Positions 23,122 to 36,117 are shown, numbered from the stretch's first letter. The stretch: 64,000 nucleotides of DNA from Saxidomus purpurata (GCA_022818135.1 JAFMSR010000016.1:42446241-42510240); one strand, 5' to 3'. A program made the numbers and translations. The notes: generated by a model not told the origin, from the sequence alone.

Positions 23122-25038
23122 TTTCCTGACGTTTTGTTGTTTTTTTTCATTTCTAAGCTTGTCATGAATATGATCAACATGTGAATTTAAAAAGTGTAGA
23201 CAAATTTCTTGAAAAAGGCAATATTGCCGAAAATTTGAATTAAAGAGTTGTTTTCAATAGAAAAACAGTTATAATTATTATTCCCTGAGGAATATTGAAA
23301 GTATTTATTATTTTATCAGTCCGATTGTTTTATTTGTAAAACACCAACTTCAAATAATGATGAGGCATTATCATTCATTTAACACATTTAAATGCACAGC
23401 AACCAAAAAATGCTTTTATAAAACTGTCACCAAAAATGCACTTTATTTTAAGATGCTCATAATGTCACTTTAATATAACATGATACAAATTATAGTATGT
23501 ATACATTTTTATTATCTCTGTTATGAAATCCATAGTAAAACAGGAGCTTAGAATATCAAAATCCGGATATTCACAAGCTATAGAATGCACATTTTAATTG
23601 GATATTAGTTGAAAGCAATGCATATGAGGGTCATGTGGGAGTAAGAACTTTTTTATATTTGTTTCCGAGTAAGAGGAATGCAAAAAGTAAAAATAATGTT
23701 ATATTTGAACTTATGGATGCTAAGTTATGTAAAAAAGCATTCCATCAATCCAGATTTGCCGCTCTGAAGTTAGGTAAAAATCCAATTGGTCACATTTTTT
23801 GTACAATGACCTTGAGATTACATAAAATAGTAAATAACAGCAATTTTAGAGCTTCTCTTTCTCTGCTTCCGGCAAAAATAAATTTCTACAAAATGATATA
23901 CTTAGACATAAAATGCGAAAATAATGTTTAGAAACAATAACACAAGGAAACATCTACATAGCAATATGAGAGTCTGTTGAAAATGCTGGTGAGCTTAGTT
24001 TGACGGCACCGCTACACTATATGTTTATATTGGCATTTCAAACGCGTTTGTAACACTATATAACTCAGAAGCGTATATTTTCAAAAGCACATAACTACTT
24101 TACAGGAGTTTAAACTTGAATCTTTTTATTTCATGATTTGTTCTAGAATAAGTTAATTTTAGACAGTTCGAGGAACATCATTTTGTTATTACCATATCTG
24201 ACAGCAAGTAGCTTAAAGACAACAAGATAATTTTCAGCTTTCGAAAAGATAGCGTCCTTTTATCGTCCAAGAAATTTACATACGAGCATCGATGGCATTT
24301 AACGTAGATTATTGTAAGCCTTCAAAAGTTTTTTCGCTTAAATGTTATCCAAAGTCACGAGGACAGTCAATTCGCGAAGTTGGAAAATTGCAAAATCATC
24401 AAATCGCTAAAATCCAAAATGTTTAGCTCGCTAATACGTTCGATAAACGACATCAAACCGATACAAAAGTAACATGTCCTAAAATATATATGAGAATAAT
24501 GAGCAAACAAATATGTATAGTCTCTATATCCTCAAAACTATTACATGACTGTTTGTATTACATTCTCTTTGAAAAATGCATTAACTACGTGATGCACATA
24601 TGTCTATCAAATTTAATAATGCAGTTTTATAATAAAGCACTGAAAACATTTGTTTCTATGTACTCATGAGTTTCGCTTCTCTTAAGAATGAAACATATTT
24701 ACAGTTGCAAAATGTTTATAAAATTTAATGCCACGATTGCAAAACAAGCTATGTCAATTTCCACATATTCTTCAAGTATCAGGTATAAAATAGTTTTACC
24801 AACAAAATGACACGGGATTTCATGAAGTTTAGTTACAATAAAATTTCTATTATTAAATGTAAATGTAAAAACGAAATAAAATAACAGAACATCAAATGTA
24901 TATATTTTGTTATTGCGATTTCCAATTCTGAGACGGTGTTAAATCACACCAAATGAATGTTCCGTTGTTGGCATACCATACTAAATTTCACTTAATATCA
25001 CTTTTATAATGTTCTACTCGATGGTTCACACATTGTAG

Positions 25039-26105
25039 ACACTGATTACACACAGGCATCAGTTAACCCTTTATAAAACTTTATGTAGCGCTATGCCCTT
25101 AAATTCATTTCTCTGTCTTCTCTTATGCACGCAAGTTTTGCAACACAGCATCATTCATCAGCTATAATAAACTGCCTCTCTCTCGCGAATGCGATGACAT
25201 CAGGAATGAGTGTTCGGGAGCGTTTAAATAATCTACGGAGCTTTCTTCGCAACCGAACTAAAATAAATTCGTACATATAAAAAAATAAACTGCATGCATC
25301 CGTGATTTTAAAACACTTTAAACGTTTTAGGTGTTATGGCGTTGTATTTTATTAATTATATTATAACACCGCAGATAAATTAGATATATTCCGATTGGTC
25401 AAGAGCCCCTGTATATCAGCCCGTTTACACCGTGATCTATCAGTTATAGACCGCCTTCTCGTTTTTGCCTTTTCTATTTGGCTAGAGAACTCTGTTGAAT
25501 TTGTAAACACTCAAAACAAAATGGCCGAAGTGCCACCGATTCGATTTTGTCAACGGCGTTTGTAAGCACTGCATACGTCTTTCGGAAAAATAATTCATAT
25601 TTAAAGACATTAAAACTTACCTTAATGCTATATCTGCCTTCAAGTTCGTTTCTTCGCAAACAAACGGGCTACATACAAAAAATCTCATTTTCGTCGATCA
25701 AGTTCCTTTTCCATGAAATTAAATCCCAGAGGAATGTCGTTATTTTAAAATGAAAGCACTATCACTGACACTAAAAGGTACTTTTCAAATTAATATTATA
25801 CCTTTCTGCAAATAACAGCCGTTAACAGGACATTCATGTACAATCAGCCTATGGAATGACGAAAAATGATTCCTCCAGTTCAGAGGAAAATCTGAAAACA
25901 AATGTCCGTTTCTATCCTGTTTATGTAATAGAGTAGCCTATTTTAATTGTCTTTACTCAAACAAAGTGAAGTCCTACTTAGACAAAATTCAGACATTAAA
26001 ATATATATTACAAGGCAATTTTTTTATTTCACTCTGCCAAATAAATGGGATAATGAAAACAAGGATTATATTCTATAGAACAGCAACAAAGATGATGGTG
26101 ACATT
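25039..26105. other. Unique DNA right of IR1, nothing recognised
   Basis: Short open frames near 25474-25753 overlap on both strands and look like chance. No repeat or RNA gene is seen. Confidence 0.45.
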
Positions 26106-27190
26106 CCTTGATATATAACATGGGCCAAACTGCGGACAATTTAATGAAATTGTTTGGGCTGTCAGCTGATGATCAAATGAAATTTGACAAAGTGATTTGA
26201 GAATTTCATAAATATTTCAATCCATAGACAAACGTTATTTATGAGCGTGCAAAACTTCATGCACGTCGGCGTCACGTCCTTCATACGATTTATGTTCAAA
26301 CTATCTGACAAATAATGGACGAACTTATAATTGAAATATCAGATACCAGTCAGACAAAATACAATAGGAAGCTGAACTGACAATATGAAAATGCAGTTTA
26401 AATAGCCAGGCAAAGTGAAATTGTCAAAAGTCAGGTGAAAATTCAGCACGAGAAAGAACATGGATCGGCGGAAGAGGCCAGGTATGGTGCTCGACAGCAG
26501 CATCGGACTCCAAAGAAGGCTGTTCAACCAACTAACCAACATCCCAACAAATTTAAGAACCAAGACACTATCACATGAATGAGAAAAACGTTTCACATGT
26601 TGCAATGGAACTCAGATACAGGGAAAGTGTCCCACAAAGGGAAAAAACTGTCACAAGTTTGGGAAACATGACCATTTCTCTGCTTGTTGCAAAACCAAAG
26701 CATTGATTTGGCTCTCAAAAGAAAGCGATTATCTGAAAATGTTGACAGTTGCAATTCCGGAAACCTTCCATGTACTAATGTCTTGGAAGTCCACACTATA
26801 AGGAAACTATCAAAAAGATGTTCAATCCGAGAAAAAAAAAAACGATGAATGTTTTCGGCCACTTGATCGAATCCTTGTCAAATCAATATATTTACACAGT
26901 AGAAGTCATACTTGTTAATGGTATTAACTATAGTTTGTTAGGCAGATTGGTGATTATCAATTTGAATTTGGTCAAACTTAACTTAGAGGAAGTTATTTCA
27001 GTGATGTCTGTGCAGCGCTCTTATCTGAAACTATTCAGAGAATTAGCACAGTTACAGGACGAATACCGCAATTAACTCAATGATAGTGCAAAACCATATG
27101 CTCTAGTCGTTCTGTGACGCGTACAAATTCCATTGCTTACGAAAGTCAACGCTGTACTTGAGAAAATGGAAAAATAATATGGATTATTCT
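26106..27190 (+). pseudogene. Ty3/gypsy gag-pol remnant, first part
   Basis: Plus-strand traces in several frames. A gag part includes TADNLMKLFGLSADDQMKFDKV, ENAV.IARQSEIVKSQ and a basic region. A decayed zinc knuckle region follows near 26590-26700 (KCPTKGKNCHKFGKHDHFSACC), with one knuckle Cys replaced by Phe. Next is a post-protease segment (YTVEVILVNGINYSLLGR) at about 26890-27000. Last comes the RT entry (RVQIPLLTKVNAVLEKMEK) at about 27118-27172. Stops and frame changes throughout. The RT continues at 28955 after a ~1.76 kb interruption. Confidence 0.75.
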
Positions 27191-28954
27191 TAATAGGAAT
27201 AATTCCTTTTGTTTTTTCTCGAAATTGTTTAGTCGTTGCTAGGCATCTACATTTAGATACACGAATGTGGTGTCCGTGTTATATCCGTGTTATGTCGCAA
27301 GTTATAAAACCGGTTTTGATTCCCGGCCTGTTCGAGATATCGTATATATAAATGCCAGTACACATAGCGGGACCCAGTCTACATGTTGGTATATAAACTT
27401 GATTTCACGTGCAATATGCTCAGTTCGATTCTACAACCACGAACATACCTGCTCAACGCTCCTGTACTAAATATTTGCTCTCCCGCCACATCCCCAAAAA
27501 ATTACTGATCATCCAACATTTAACTTCATCTTGTCGGGAACCATTTGCTATTTGATGACAAGAATAACAATGCTGTACCATGTCCATTATTTCCGTAACA
27601 AGTTCACTGCTTTTGGAAGTTTATGTTTCAGGATTGATGTTTACTATAAGCCGAGATACAGCCTGGAGATATCACGAAAACATGGAACTGCAGGAACTGG
27701 CGTACACTGTCAATATGTGAGAGAGACATGATTTAAAGGTCATACAAAGACGATTCAGATAGAATTATAGTTTATTGTTGTGTATATTCACTTTATTATC
27801 GGAATCTACGTCATTGCAGTTCTTGAACTAGGATCAGGATATGCGATAAGACTTTATATATCTTGTGTCGTGATTTAATCTCCAAGGCATACTATCTATT
27901 TAAGTAAGATAGCTTGACAATATTTGTGGTTCATGAAACACTTTAATACAAGTCCTTTAAACACAGTTAAGTGACATAGACTTGATATTCATATTGGTAT
28001 GTGATTTGTTTCTTAAATATACTTGTATTTATTTTGCCACAGCTTGGTGTACCATAAATAGCTTGACTTACATTTAAAATTAGTCACTCACTTATTTTAT
28101 ACTGAGCTTGCCTAAGAAAATTCTGTCGATCGGAAGGTGATCGGGCGTACACTTATCTTGATAAGTAATGCATTCGGTTAATAGTAATTTGTATTTGAAG
28201 CAAAATCGAACTCGGATTCGGGTTCCGGTTCACACGTTGGGCACCCACGCGCTGAGCGGGAATCCACAGTCCGAGGAGTATGAAATATAGTGACTGGTGG
28301 CAATCAGGTGCAGTACATAGCTGTTGATACCAGGAAACAAAGTATTGCGTTGTTGTATAGGTATTGTCCTAGTACTAAGATAATATCTACCTTGCATTGC
28401 GTCTGTTATAGCGTGTTACAGTTTGCGTCTGTTACAGTTTGCGTCTGTTATAGTTTGCGTCTGTTCTGGTTTGCGTATGCTATAGTTTGCGTCTGTTTTA
28501 GTTTGCGTCTGTTGTAGTTTGCGTCTGGCTGGTATCTAGTTGCTGTATCCGTGTTGCGTACGCAACATGTTGTATAACATAGAATACAACTTGGGTCTGA
28601 TAGCTACTTAGCGTTGCCACATCGACAATTACTTTCCTCTATATATGTCACAAGTACATAGCAAATAAACGTCCGGTTCCCTTCCGGTTGACGGAATTTT
28701 TCAACATTCTTGATTGACGGGAAACCCCGTCATCTTCGAGTGACCACAACATGCCATTCTTTTAAAATACTGTACTACAAATTTATCTCATTAATCGGAG
28801 TCATGTTTAATAATGGTATAATTATAATGAGATCGTGATATCTGGATCACGAGTTTAGCTGTATTAATTTACATGTATTAAAGATTGAGTATACTGCACG
28901 TCTGTCTTTATTCATTTATTTGGAGTAATAAGATAAGATGTCATTTACAATGTC
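27191..28954. other. Insertion splitting the gypsy remnant; contents unidentified
   Basis: About 1.76 kb separates two adjoining parts of one RT. It contains 'tatataaatgcc' promoter-like sequence near 27344, short chance ORFs, and a 16-bp minisatellite at 28397-28528. It could be another LTR element or solo LTR, but I cannot define ends or target duplications. Confidence 0.45.
28397..28528 (+). repeat. 16-bp minisatellite, ~8 copies
   Basis: The unit cagtttgcgtctgtta is iterated with point changes across about 130 bp. Confidence 0.85.
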
Positions 28955-29185
28955 GATCAAAGCACTGACTTGTGTGCATTTATATTCTTCGTATCACAAA
29001 ATGATGGTAATGTGCGAATATGCGTCAATCTTACACATCTGAATAATAAATGTACGGCGCGAAAATGTTCCCATACCTATTATAGCCCAAAGGTTTGGAT
29101 GATTACCAGGTACAACGTGTTTAGTAAGCTACATGCCAATAGTGGATTTTAGCAAATTACGCTTGCACCAGGCAATCGGTAACCA
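28955..29185 (+). pseudogene. Ty3/gypsy RT remnant, continuation
   Basis: Reads NDGNVRICVNLTHLNNK and then VFSKLHANSGF. The first catalytic Asp of the RT (expected in FSKLDANSGF-type motifs) is His. The frame meets a stop just after, and a 1.2 kb element starts at 29186. It is the continuation of the gag-pol remnant that ends near 27190. Confidence 0.75.
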
Positions 29186-30400
29186 GTCAACTCGTACCTA
29201 AGTCAACTCGTACCTTAGTCATCTCGTACCCGATTTGGTCAACTCGTACCTAATTTTTTTTTAGAAAAAGTCAACTCGTACCTTAAAATATTTTTTTCAT
29301 TATTTTTAAGAAAATAATATTTTTTATCAATCATAATTAAATGTTTGCATTGAAATACATTTTTTGCTCTTATTTTGCAAAATTGTAACCGAAAATGTAA
29401 GAAATGAATAGAATTTTTTGCAAAAAAGTCAACTCGTACCTTAAAATATTTTATTCATTATCTTTGAGATAATACTATTTTTTATCAAACATCATTAAAT
29501 GTTTGCATTGAAATACTTTATTTTGCTCTAATTTTGCAAAATTGTATCCGAAAGTGGAAGAAATGAATAGAATTTTTTGCAAAAAAGTCGGGCAAACCAT
29601 TTTATAATTGGTATGAAAAACAAGTTTTATTCATTTTTTTCAGATCAAAGGCAGATTACTCCTTTAATTCACTCAACCTCATTGTAATCATTTTGATTAG
29701 ATTTAATTTACGACTAATCAGTACACACTTATTGTAACAAGTTGTGATTACCTTTAATTAGTCGGTACAATAAAAAGTATTCAATACCATTGTTTGGCAA
29801 ACATTCATCATCAAATCTTAACAACATACTCGCAGTTTTTGTTTATAATTATACATTGATGCATTCATAAACTACCAATTTGTAATTATCTGTAATTAAT
29901 CGTAATTACAGAATGCCGAAATCATATTTTTGTAGCAAACATTTGCTAAGATATTTGCCGCCACACTTTATCGTTGTTTCTTTACAAAGCTTTAATTGAG
30001 CAAAGAACACCTGCATCAGGTAGGATGAAACAGTGTGCACACATTAAGGTGTGAAATTGTCTATCAACTTACTTTTGGCGCCAGTTAGTCCTCTTATTCT
30101 GACAGCTATCTTGACACGGAAATAACAACACTACAATTTTGTTAATTTCAACTGTTTAATGTCTGAAAATTATACAACATTGAACAATATAACACAGATT
30201 TCAATAAAATCATGATATATTCCATATGGCCCAACCTTTAAAAACATCCACTTCACTTTTTTTCCTGATTGAAATATAAGTTTTGAAACAAAAGGTACGA
30301 GTTGACTACACAGGGTACGAGGTGACTTTTTTAACCGTACGAGTTGACCAATTCGGGTACGAGATGACTAAGGTACGAGTTGACTTAGGTACGAGTTGAC
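29186..30400. mobile_element. 1.2 kb non-autonomous element with terminal GTCAACTCGTACC arrays
   Basis: Both ends are arrays of the 13-mer GTCAACTCGTACC in opposite orientation. Left copies begin at 29186, 29202, 29218 (variant), 29238, 29270 and 29428. The right array runs from about 30296 to 30400. The outer ~64 bp form a terminal inverted repeat with about one mismatch. The interior has a tandem duplication of 158 bp (29270-29427 and 29428-29585) and is AT-rich without coding capacity. Repeated subterminal motifs of this kind usually bind a transposase. No clear target duplication; superfamily unknown. Confidence 0.82.
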
Positions 30401-31959
30401 CCGGAAGCAGGAAATCTGTTACTTACGTGCAATGATAGAACTCAGCGGTATATTCAAACTACCGGTAATCTGGATTTTGTTTCAAGATCATAAGGCACCA
30501 TTTATAACATTCAAGACATAGTTTTCCTGCACATTATTCATACTTTGTACAAAGCCTCTCATCGTTTTTGCATTTTTCGTACACATTCGTAATTTCACAA
30601 TGTTAGTCTGCCAACAGTTTCCATTGTGTAAGCAATTTTGCGAGAAATTGTGACGTCGGGTTTTATATTCGATGATACTGGCTCCAGCTTCACCAAGAAT
30701 ATACTACCTATTGTGAATATATGACTTTTTTGACGGCAAGGCACATTGTCCTCGCTGGTCCGTCTGACAAAAAAACATTCATTGACCTCCTGTAAACTAA
30801 AAAGGATATAAGCAGAGACAGGAACAAATTCAGTGTTTAGTTTTGTTTATTTGGTTTGAATAAAATAATTAGGATAAACAGTACTTTCGACGTCATACAC
30901 AACATCGTCATTTATTCTTTCTGTTTATTATAAACATGAAATATTTTTACAAAAGATAAAAGTAGCAAGTGCTCAAGACCAAACTGACGGTTATCGCACC
31001 TATTTACTTTAGTCCACTTTTGATACTTTTGTAACACAGTTTTCTGGTCTTATCTATCATAGGTATCCCACATGTTACTTAGCAAAGTTTCGCGTCAAAG
31101 TCATTTTACTTGTTGTAAACGTAGGTAAACCTGACGTTTTTAAGCACATCAAGCGGCGAGAAAATATATCTTCCATTGCGTATTGGTTGTGGAAAAACAG
31201 CCTCGTTCCTTGTACTCGAGTGAGATTTCTAGATCCACAGCCCAACGTAGTCGTAGATTCACTTTGGATCAGTTGAAATGCGCAAGAGCATATAACAAAT
31301 GAATAACAAGTATTTCGTGATGTTACTTTATTATTACTTCCATAACACTTGACATAAGTACAAGCTTTTTGAAAAAAATATTTAATCAATTGTTTTAAGA
31401 TTGTCATCAAGTCGACCTAATGTTTCAGCCCCAAATTTTGTTCGTAGCCTTCAAAGTCACTAATATCGCGAAGAAGATTATTGTATATTTTAACGATTCT
31501 ACTCCAGTCTGGTACCGAGACACACCTGCTTATTTGTAAGTTCTTTTTAAATAACATAGATTACAATCATAATTCTACAGCTGGAGTTAAGATTGTAGAA
31601 AAAGAGGAAACAAATGTGTAAGTTATAAACTTAATACATTTTAAAAAGGTTAGAAATGTTTCGTGTCAAAAACCACCGTTTGTAGTATCTTAGTATCTTA
31701 ATTTCGACTTACATATGCCAAAACTAATATGCACTCTTCGTAATATCCCAAAACGACTTCAGATAATTGCATTATTTAACACACGAAACATTGTAAATTT
31801 TACATGTGTTACAGAATGTACAATTTAGAAATCTGGATTTGTACATATCAAAACAGTTCAACTTTTGCATTGTTGTAAAGAGTGCATAGCATTTCAAAGA
31901 TATTTTACCTTTCATCTACATTCTTTAAATGGACGATAATGTTATACATGTATGTATCA
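30401..31959. other. No recognised gene
   Basis: AT-rich sequence with a 111-codon frame at 31075-31410 (minus) that resembles nothing I know and is likely chance. Confidence 0.4.
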
Positions 31960-32733
31960 CAAGCAAATGATTGGATGAACAGTAATAAATTGAAAATGAA
32001 TTCTTCAAAAACTGAACACATAACTTTCGGAAGTGCTCCTCAGTTGAGTAAACTGTCTAAAAATGAAATTAACATTTGTGGTGATAAGATCAAACGACAA
32101 AATACAATCAGATATTTAGGGGCATATTTGGATGAAAATTTGACTTTCAAACATCACATAAAGATCAAGTGTCGAACAGCTATGTTGAGCTTTTTTCGCA
32201 TAAAGAATATCCGCAAATTCCTCACACAAGATGCAACAGAAACTCTAGTACTCTCACTCGTGATTTCTCACTTAGACTATTGCAATGTGATTTTGTATGG
32301 TATTTCAAACTGTGATATTGCAAAACTACAGCGAATTCAAAACATGTGTGCCAAATTAGTATTAAATCGTAGGAAAAGAGACAGTTCTAAGCAGGCACTA
32401 TACGATCTACACTGGCTGCCCATCAAGGCCAGAATACAATTCAAGATTCTTGTATACATGTACAACTGTCACGTTGGAAATGCACCACCGTATTTGACTG
32501 AACTGCTTACACCTAAAGTTCAAAAACGTTCTCTGAGATCATCCTCATCTTCAGTTGATAGTTATGAAGTGCCTTTTAATAAGTGTAAAACATTCAGCGA
32601 CAGAAGTTTTAGTACGATCGGCCCGAAACTCTGGAATGATCTTCCATTAAATATCAGACAATGCTCATCAGTTGATAGTTTCAAGAAACACTTGAAGACT
32701 CATTTCTTCACAGACTATTTCAATCTTTTCTAG
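31960..32733 (+). pseudogene. LINE reverse transcriptase C-terminus
   Basis: One open frame of about 257 codons. It starts ANDWMNSNKLKMNSSKTEHI, continues IRYLGAYLDENLTFKHHI, SHLDYCNVILYG, IQNMCAKLVLN, LHWLPIKARIQFKILVYMY, and ends SFSTIGPKLWNDLPLNIRQ..FKKHLKTHFF. These are the thumb and C-terminal hallmarks of CR1/L2/Rex-group LINEs. The endonuclease and RT palm are missing through 5' truncation. The remaining frame has no stop, suggesting a young copy. The reported upstream in-frame start belongs to the target, not the element. Confidence 0.88.
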
Positions 32734-33026
32734 TCAAAGTCAGTAGAGTGTAGAAACAGTGAACTGAGAGACAATGTTATTCAGTGCATTAATTCTGTGA
32801 TAAATATCTGATTTTACAATCTCTTTATTATCAAAGTAACATTATTATGTCTTTTATTTAACTTTTGATAATATGCTTTAGATTTAGAATTTATTGTTTT
32901 ATCATTCTTAAACTACATTTATTAATATTTTTAATGTTTTGATATAATAGTGTACAACGCCATTGAATATGTATTTTATGTAGAAATAGGCGTTTAAGCA
33001 AATAAAACAGTTTCAGTTTCAGTTTC
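31960..33026 (+). mobile_element. 5'-truncated CR1/L2-type LINE with target duplication
   Basis: The duplicated 8-mer ATGTATCA at 31952-31959 and 33027-33034 brackets the copy. It begins within the RT after the catalytic YADD region and ends in a (CAGTTT)n tail at 33009-33026. 5' truncation, an 8-bp duplication and a short tandem tail are the expected products of target-primed reverse transcription. Confidence 0.85.
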
Positions 33027-33176
33027 ATGTATCAATGTTTCCTGGGTAATACAAGTCTAACTAAGTCTTTAGTTTAAAGCTGCCCGCTCTCAGATTTTTG
33101 CGTATTTTTTTTTCAAACTGTACGAAAATAACATATTTCAGAACATATGGTCAAATGAAAAGGTTCCAGTATAAAT

Positions 33177-33676
33177 NNNNNNNNNNNNNNNNNNNNNNNN
33201 NNNNNNNNNNNNNNNNNNNNNNNNNNNNNNNNNNNNNNNNNNNNNNNNNNNNNNNNNNNNNNNNNNNNNNNNNNNNNNNNNNNNNNNNNNNNNNNNNNNN
33301 NNNNNNNNNNNNNNNNNNNNNNNNNNNNNNNNNNNNNNNNNNNNNNNNNNNNNNNNNNNNNNNNNNNNNNNNNNNNNNNNNNNNNNNNNNNNNNNNNNNN
33401 NNNNNNNNNNNNNNNNNNNNNNNNNNNNNNNNNNNNNNNNNNNNNNNNNNNNNNNNNNNNNNNNNNNNNNNNNNNNNNNNNNNNNNNNNNNNNNNNNNNN
33501 NNNNNNNNNNNNNNNNNNNNNNNNNNNNNNNNNNNNNNNNNNNNNNNNNNNNNNNNNNNNNNNNNNNNNNNNNNNNNNNNNNNNNNNNNNNNNNNNNNNN
33601 NNNNNNNNNNNNNNNNNNNNNNNNNNNNNNNNNNNNNNNNNNNNNNNNNNNNNNNNNNNNNNNNNNNNNNNNNNNN
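33177..33676. other. Assembly gap (500 N)
   Basis: Exactly 500 N, so a fixed-size scaffold gap of unknown true length. Confidence 0.99.
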
Positions 33677-34261
33677 CTGTTTGTTCACATGTGATGACAG
33701 TTACTCACATGAATTATAAGTGGCATGGTTAACTCTTTCAATCTTTTGTTTAGTTCGCTTTTTATTACTGCGGTATGCGGTGAATACGGAAAGATGATCG
33801 TTTCATTAAGAAATACAATAACAATGATTTTAAACCACGGGCAAAAGAGTAAAAGAAATCCGATTTAATTTGACAAATGATCTTAAATTTATCCCCAAAA
33901 AATATATAAGCTAATAATCTTACATGACGAACAATAAACCTGTACAGCAATATACATGTTTGTGTTGTTCATTTTCATCCGCTAAGAGATTTTGATGGTA
34001 AATTTAGACCAAATGTCAAAATTGCAAGAAATATTGGGCCAAGGTTTTCCAGCCTGTGCCATTGTTTTCTAAAAATGGCCCAATTTCAGAAAGCACAATC
34101 AAACAACTATTCCGATAAAGTGATTTGGTTAGTTTCAAAACTCTATGATTTTTCACAAAAAGGGGGTGACTGGTGCTGATTCGTAAATAGTTCAACCATA
34201 GTTCAAATCACAACTGGTTTGTCAAAAACAAAAACGCTTACTTACCAAACAATATTAGAAG

Positions 34262-35580
34262 TTAGACAAGAGGGCCAAGATGGCCCTATATCGCTCACCT
34301 TGGTACAAGTCCACTTGCCTGGTGGAAGATCACTAGATAATGTTATATACCAAATAAGTTTTCCTATATACGCCTTTGTAAAACAAATGATCCCCCCCGG
34401 GCAAGGTCAATTTTGACCCCAGGGGCATAATTTGAACAAACTTTAAAGAGGTCTACTAGGCAATGCTACATGCCAAATATCTAAGCTCTAGGCCTTGTGG
34501 TTTCAGAGAAGAAGATTTTTAAAGTTTTCCCTATATATTCCTATGCAAAACTAAGTGACCCCCGGTGCGGGGTCAATTTTGACCTGGGGGTCATAATTTG
34601 AACAATATTGGTAGAGGTCCACTAGCCAATGCTACATGCCAAATATCTAAGCTCTAGGCCTTGTGGTTTCAGAGAAGAAGATTTTTAAAGTTTTTACTAT
34701 ATAAGCCTATGTAAAACTAAGTGACCCCCGGTGCGGGGTCAATTTTGATCCGGGGCTCATAATTTGAACAATCTTGGTAGAGGTCTACTAGCCAATGCTA
34801 CATGCCAAATATCTAAGCTCTAGGCCTTGTGGTTTCAGAGAAGAAGATTTTTTAAGTTTTTCCTATATATTCCTATGCAAAACTAAGTGACCCCCGGGGC
34901 GGGGTCAATTTTGACCCGGGGCTCATAATTTGAACAATATTTGTAGAGGTCTACTAGCCAATGCTACATGCCAAATATCTAAGTTCTAGGCCTTGTGGTT
35001 TCAGAGAAGAAGGTTTTTAAAGTTTTCCCTATATATTCCTATGCAAAACTAAGTGACCCCCGGGGCGGGGTCAATTTTGACCCGGGGGTCATAATTTGAA
35101 CAATCTTGGTAGAGGCCTACTAGACAATGCTACATGCCAAATATCTTAGCTCTAGGCCTTGTGGTTTCAGAGAAGAAGATTTTTAAAGTTTTCCCTATAT
35201 ATTCCTATGCAAAAAACTAAGGGCCCACCCGCGTGGGGTCAATTTTGACCCGGGGGTCATAATTTGAACAATATTTGTAGAGGTCTACTAGACAATGCTA
35301 CATGCCAAATATCTAAGCTCTAGGCCTTGTGGTTTCAGAGAAGAAGATTTTAAAAGTTTTTCCTATTTGTTGCCATAGCAACCAGAGTTCTGCATGGAAT
35401 GGAATTCTTTGAACAACTTTGGTAGAGCTTCATGCAAGGAACATTCCTGCATAGTTTTATCAACATTGGCCTAGAGGTTTCAGAGGAGATGTCATTTGAA
35501 TCAAAATGTTGACGGACGACGGACGGACGACGGACAATCATCGATCAGAAAAGCTCACCCTGGCATAGCCAGGTGAGCTA
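34262..35580. mobile_element. Tandem-core bivalve element, 6 x ~166 bp
   Basis: It starts with 'caagagggccaagatggccc' and ends with 'gctcaccctggcatagccag' after a 'gacggacgacggacgg' run. The core repeat is marked by 'ctaggccttgtggtttcag' near 34492, 34657, 34823, 34989, 35156 and 35324, a spacing of 165-168 bp. Left end, ~160-bp tandem cores, ACGG-type microsatellite and right end is the layout of the pearl-type non-autonomous elements described in oysters and clams. No coding capacity. Confidence 0.8.
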
Positions 35581-36117
35581 AAAAAATACGAAAGGAAACT
35601 TAGCATGTGGTTCGTAGCTTTGTCATTTTGGTGTGTTTTCAGTCACATGTCTTCAAGGAATGATTTCATTCACTAACAAGAAAATAGATTAACTTAACCA
35701 TAACGGCTTCCAAAAGTCCAAAAACGTATTTTATTGTAAGTGTTTCTAACAAAGTTTAAAATCGAACTAGAATTTCGTGCATGTACAGGTCACGAACATG
35801 ATTTACGTCTAGGTTTCTTTTATTGAGGTCGGTCTATCATTACATTTACTTAAATTGATTTTAACTAGTTGAAAATGAGCTGATAATTTCAGATTGTATA
35901 CTACAATGTATACTATGTATAGCAAACATTTGAGGTGATTTAAAGTGATGTGTTTGATGTTATATACGCTATTTTATATGAGTTTAAAACCAATCTTTAA
36001 TAAACAAATTACCAAAATATCATTAGATTTTGACCGATAATTCATTTATAATTGAAGAACATTTGACGGTACCCCCCAATATCGCAAAGTGAAATCGCCT
36101 GACTCGTCCGTATTTCG

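Larger units (their letters stand above)
17977..25038. repeat. IR1 right arm of a ~7 kb inverted duplication
   Basis: This is the reverse complement of 1-7031. It starts exactly at the tail of the small retroposon nested in the reverse transcriptase and ends at the bases 'cattgtag', after which the sequence no longer matches the left arm. It lacks the OTU region and N-terminal RT, as expected if copying stopped inside the retroposon tail. Private differences include a 39-bp insertion in the GIY-YIG frame at 19237-19275 and a few point changes. Near-identity implies recent duplication, gene conversion, or an assembly artefact. Confidence 0.93.

Noticed and set aside
23268..23310. Hammerhead-ribozyme-like core CTGAGGA-N5-GAAA in the PLE tail
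   Set aside because: Penelope elements can carry hammerheads, but stem II would be at most 2 bp and I find no sequence to form stem I.
29186..29590. CRISPR-like array (short repeats with spacers)
   Set aside because: Eukaryotic context, irregular spacing, and mirrored copies at 30296-30400; it is a transposon terminus.
33098..33694. ORFs running through N
   Set aside because: They exist only because the gap has no stops; no coding evidence.
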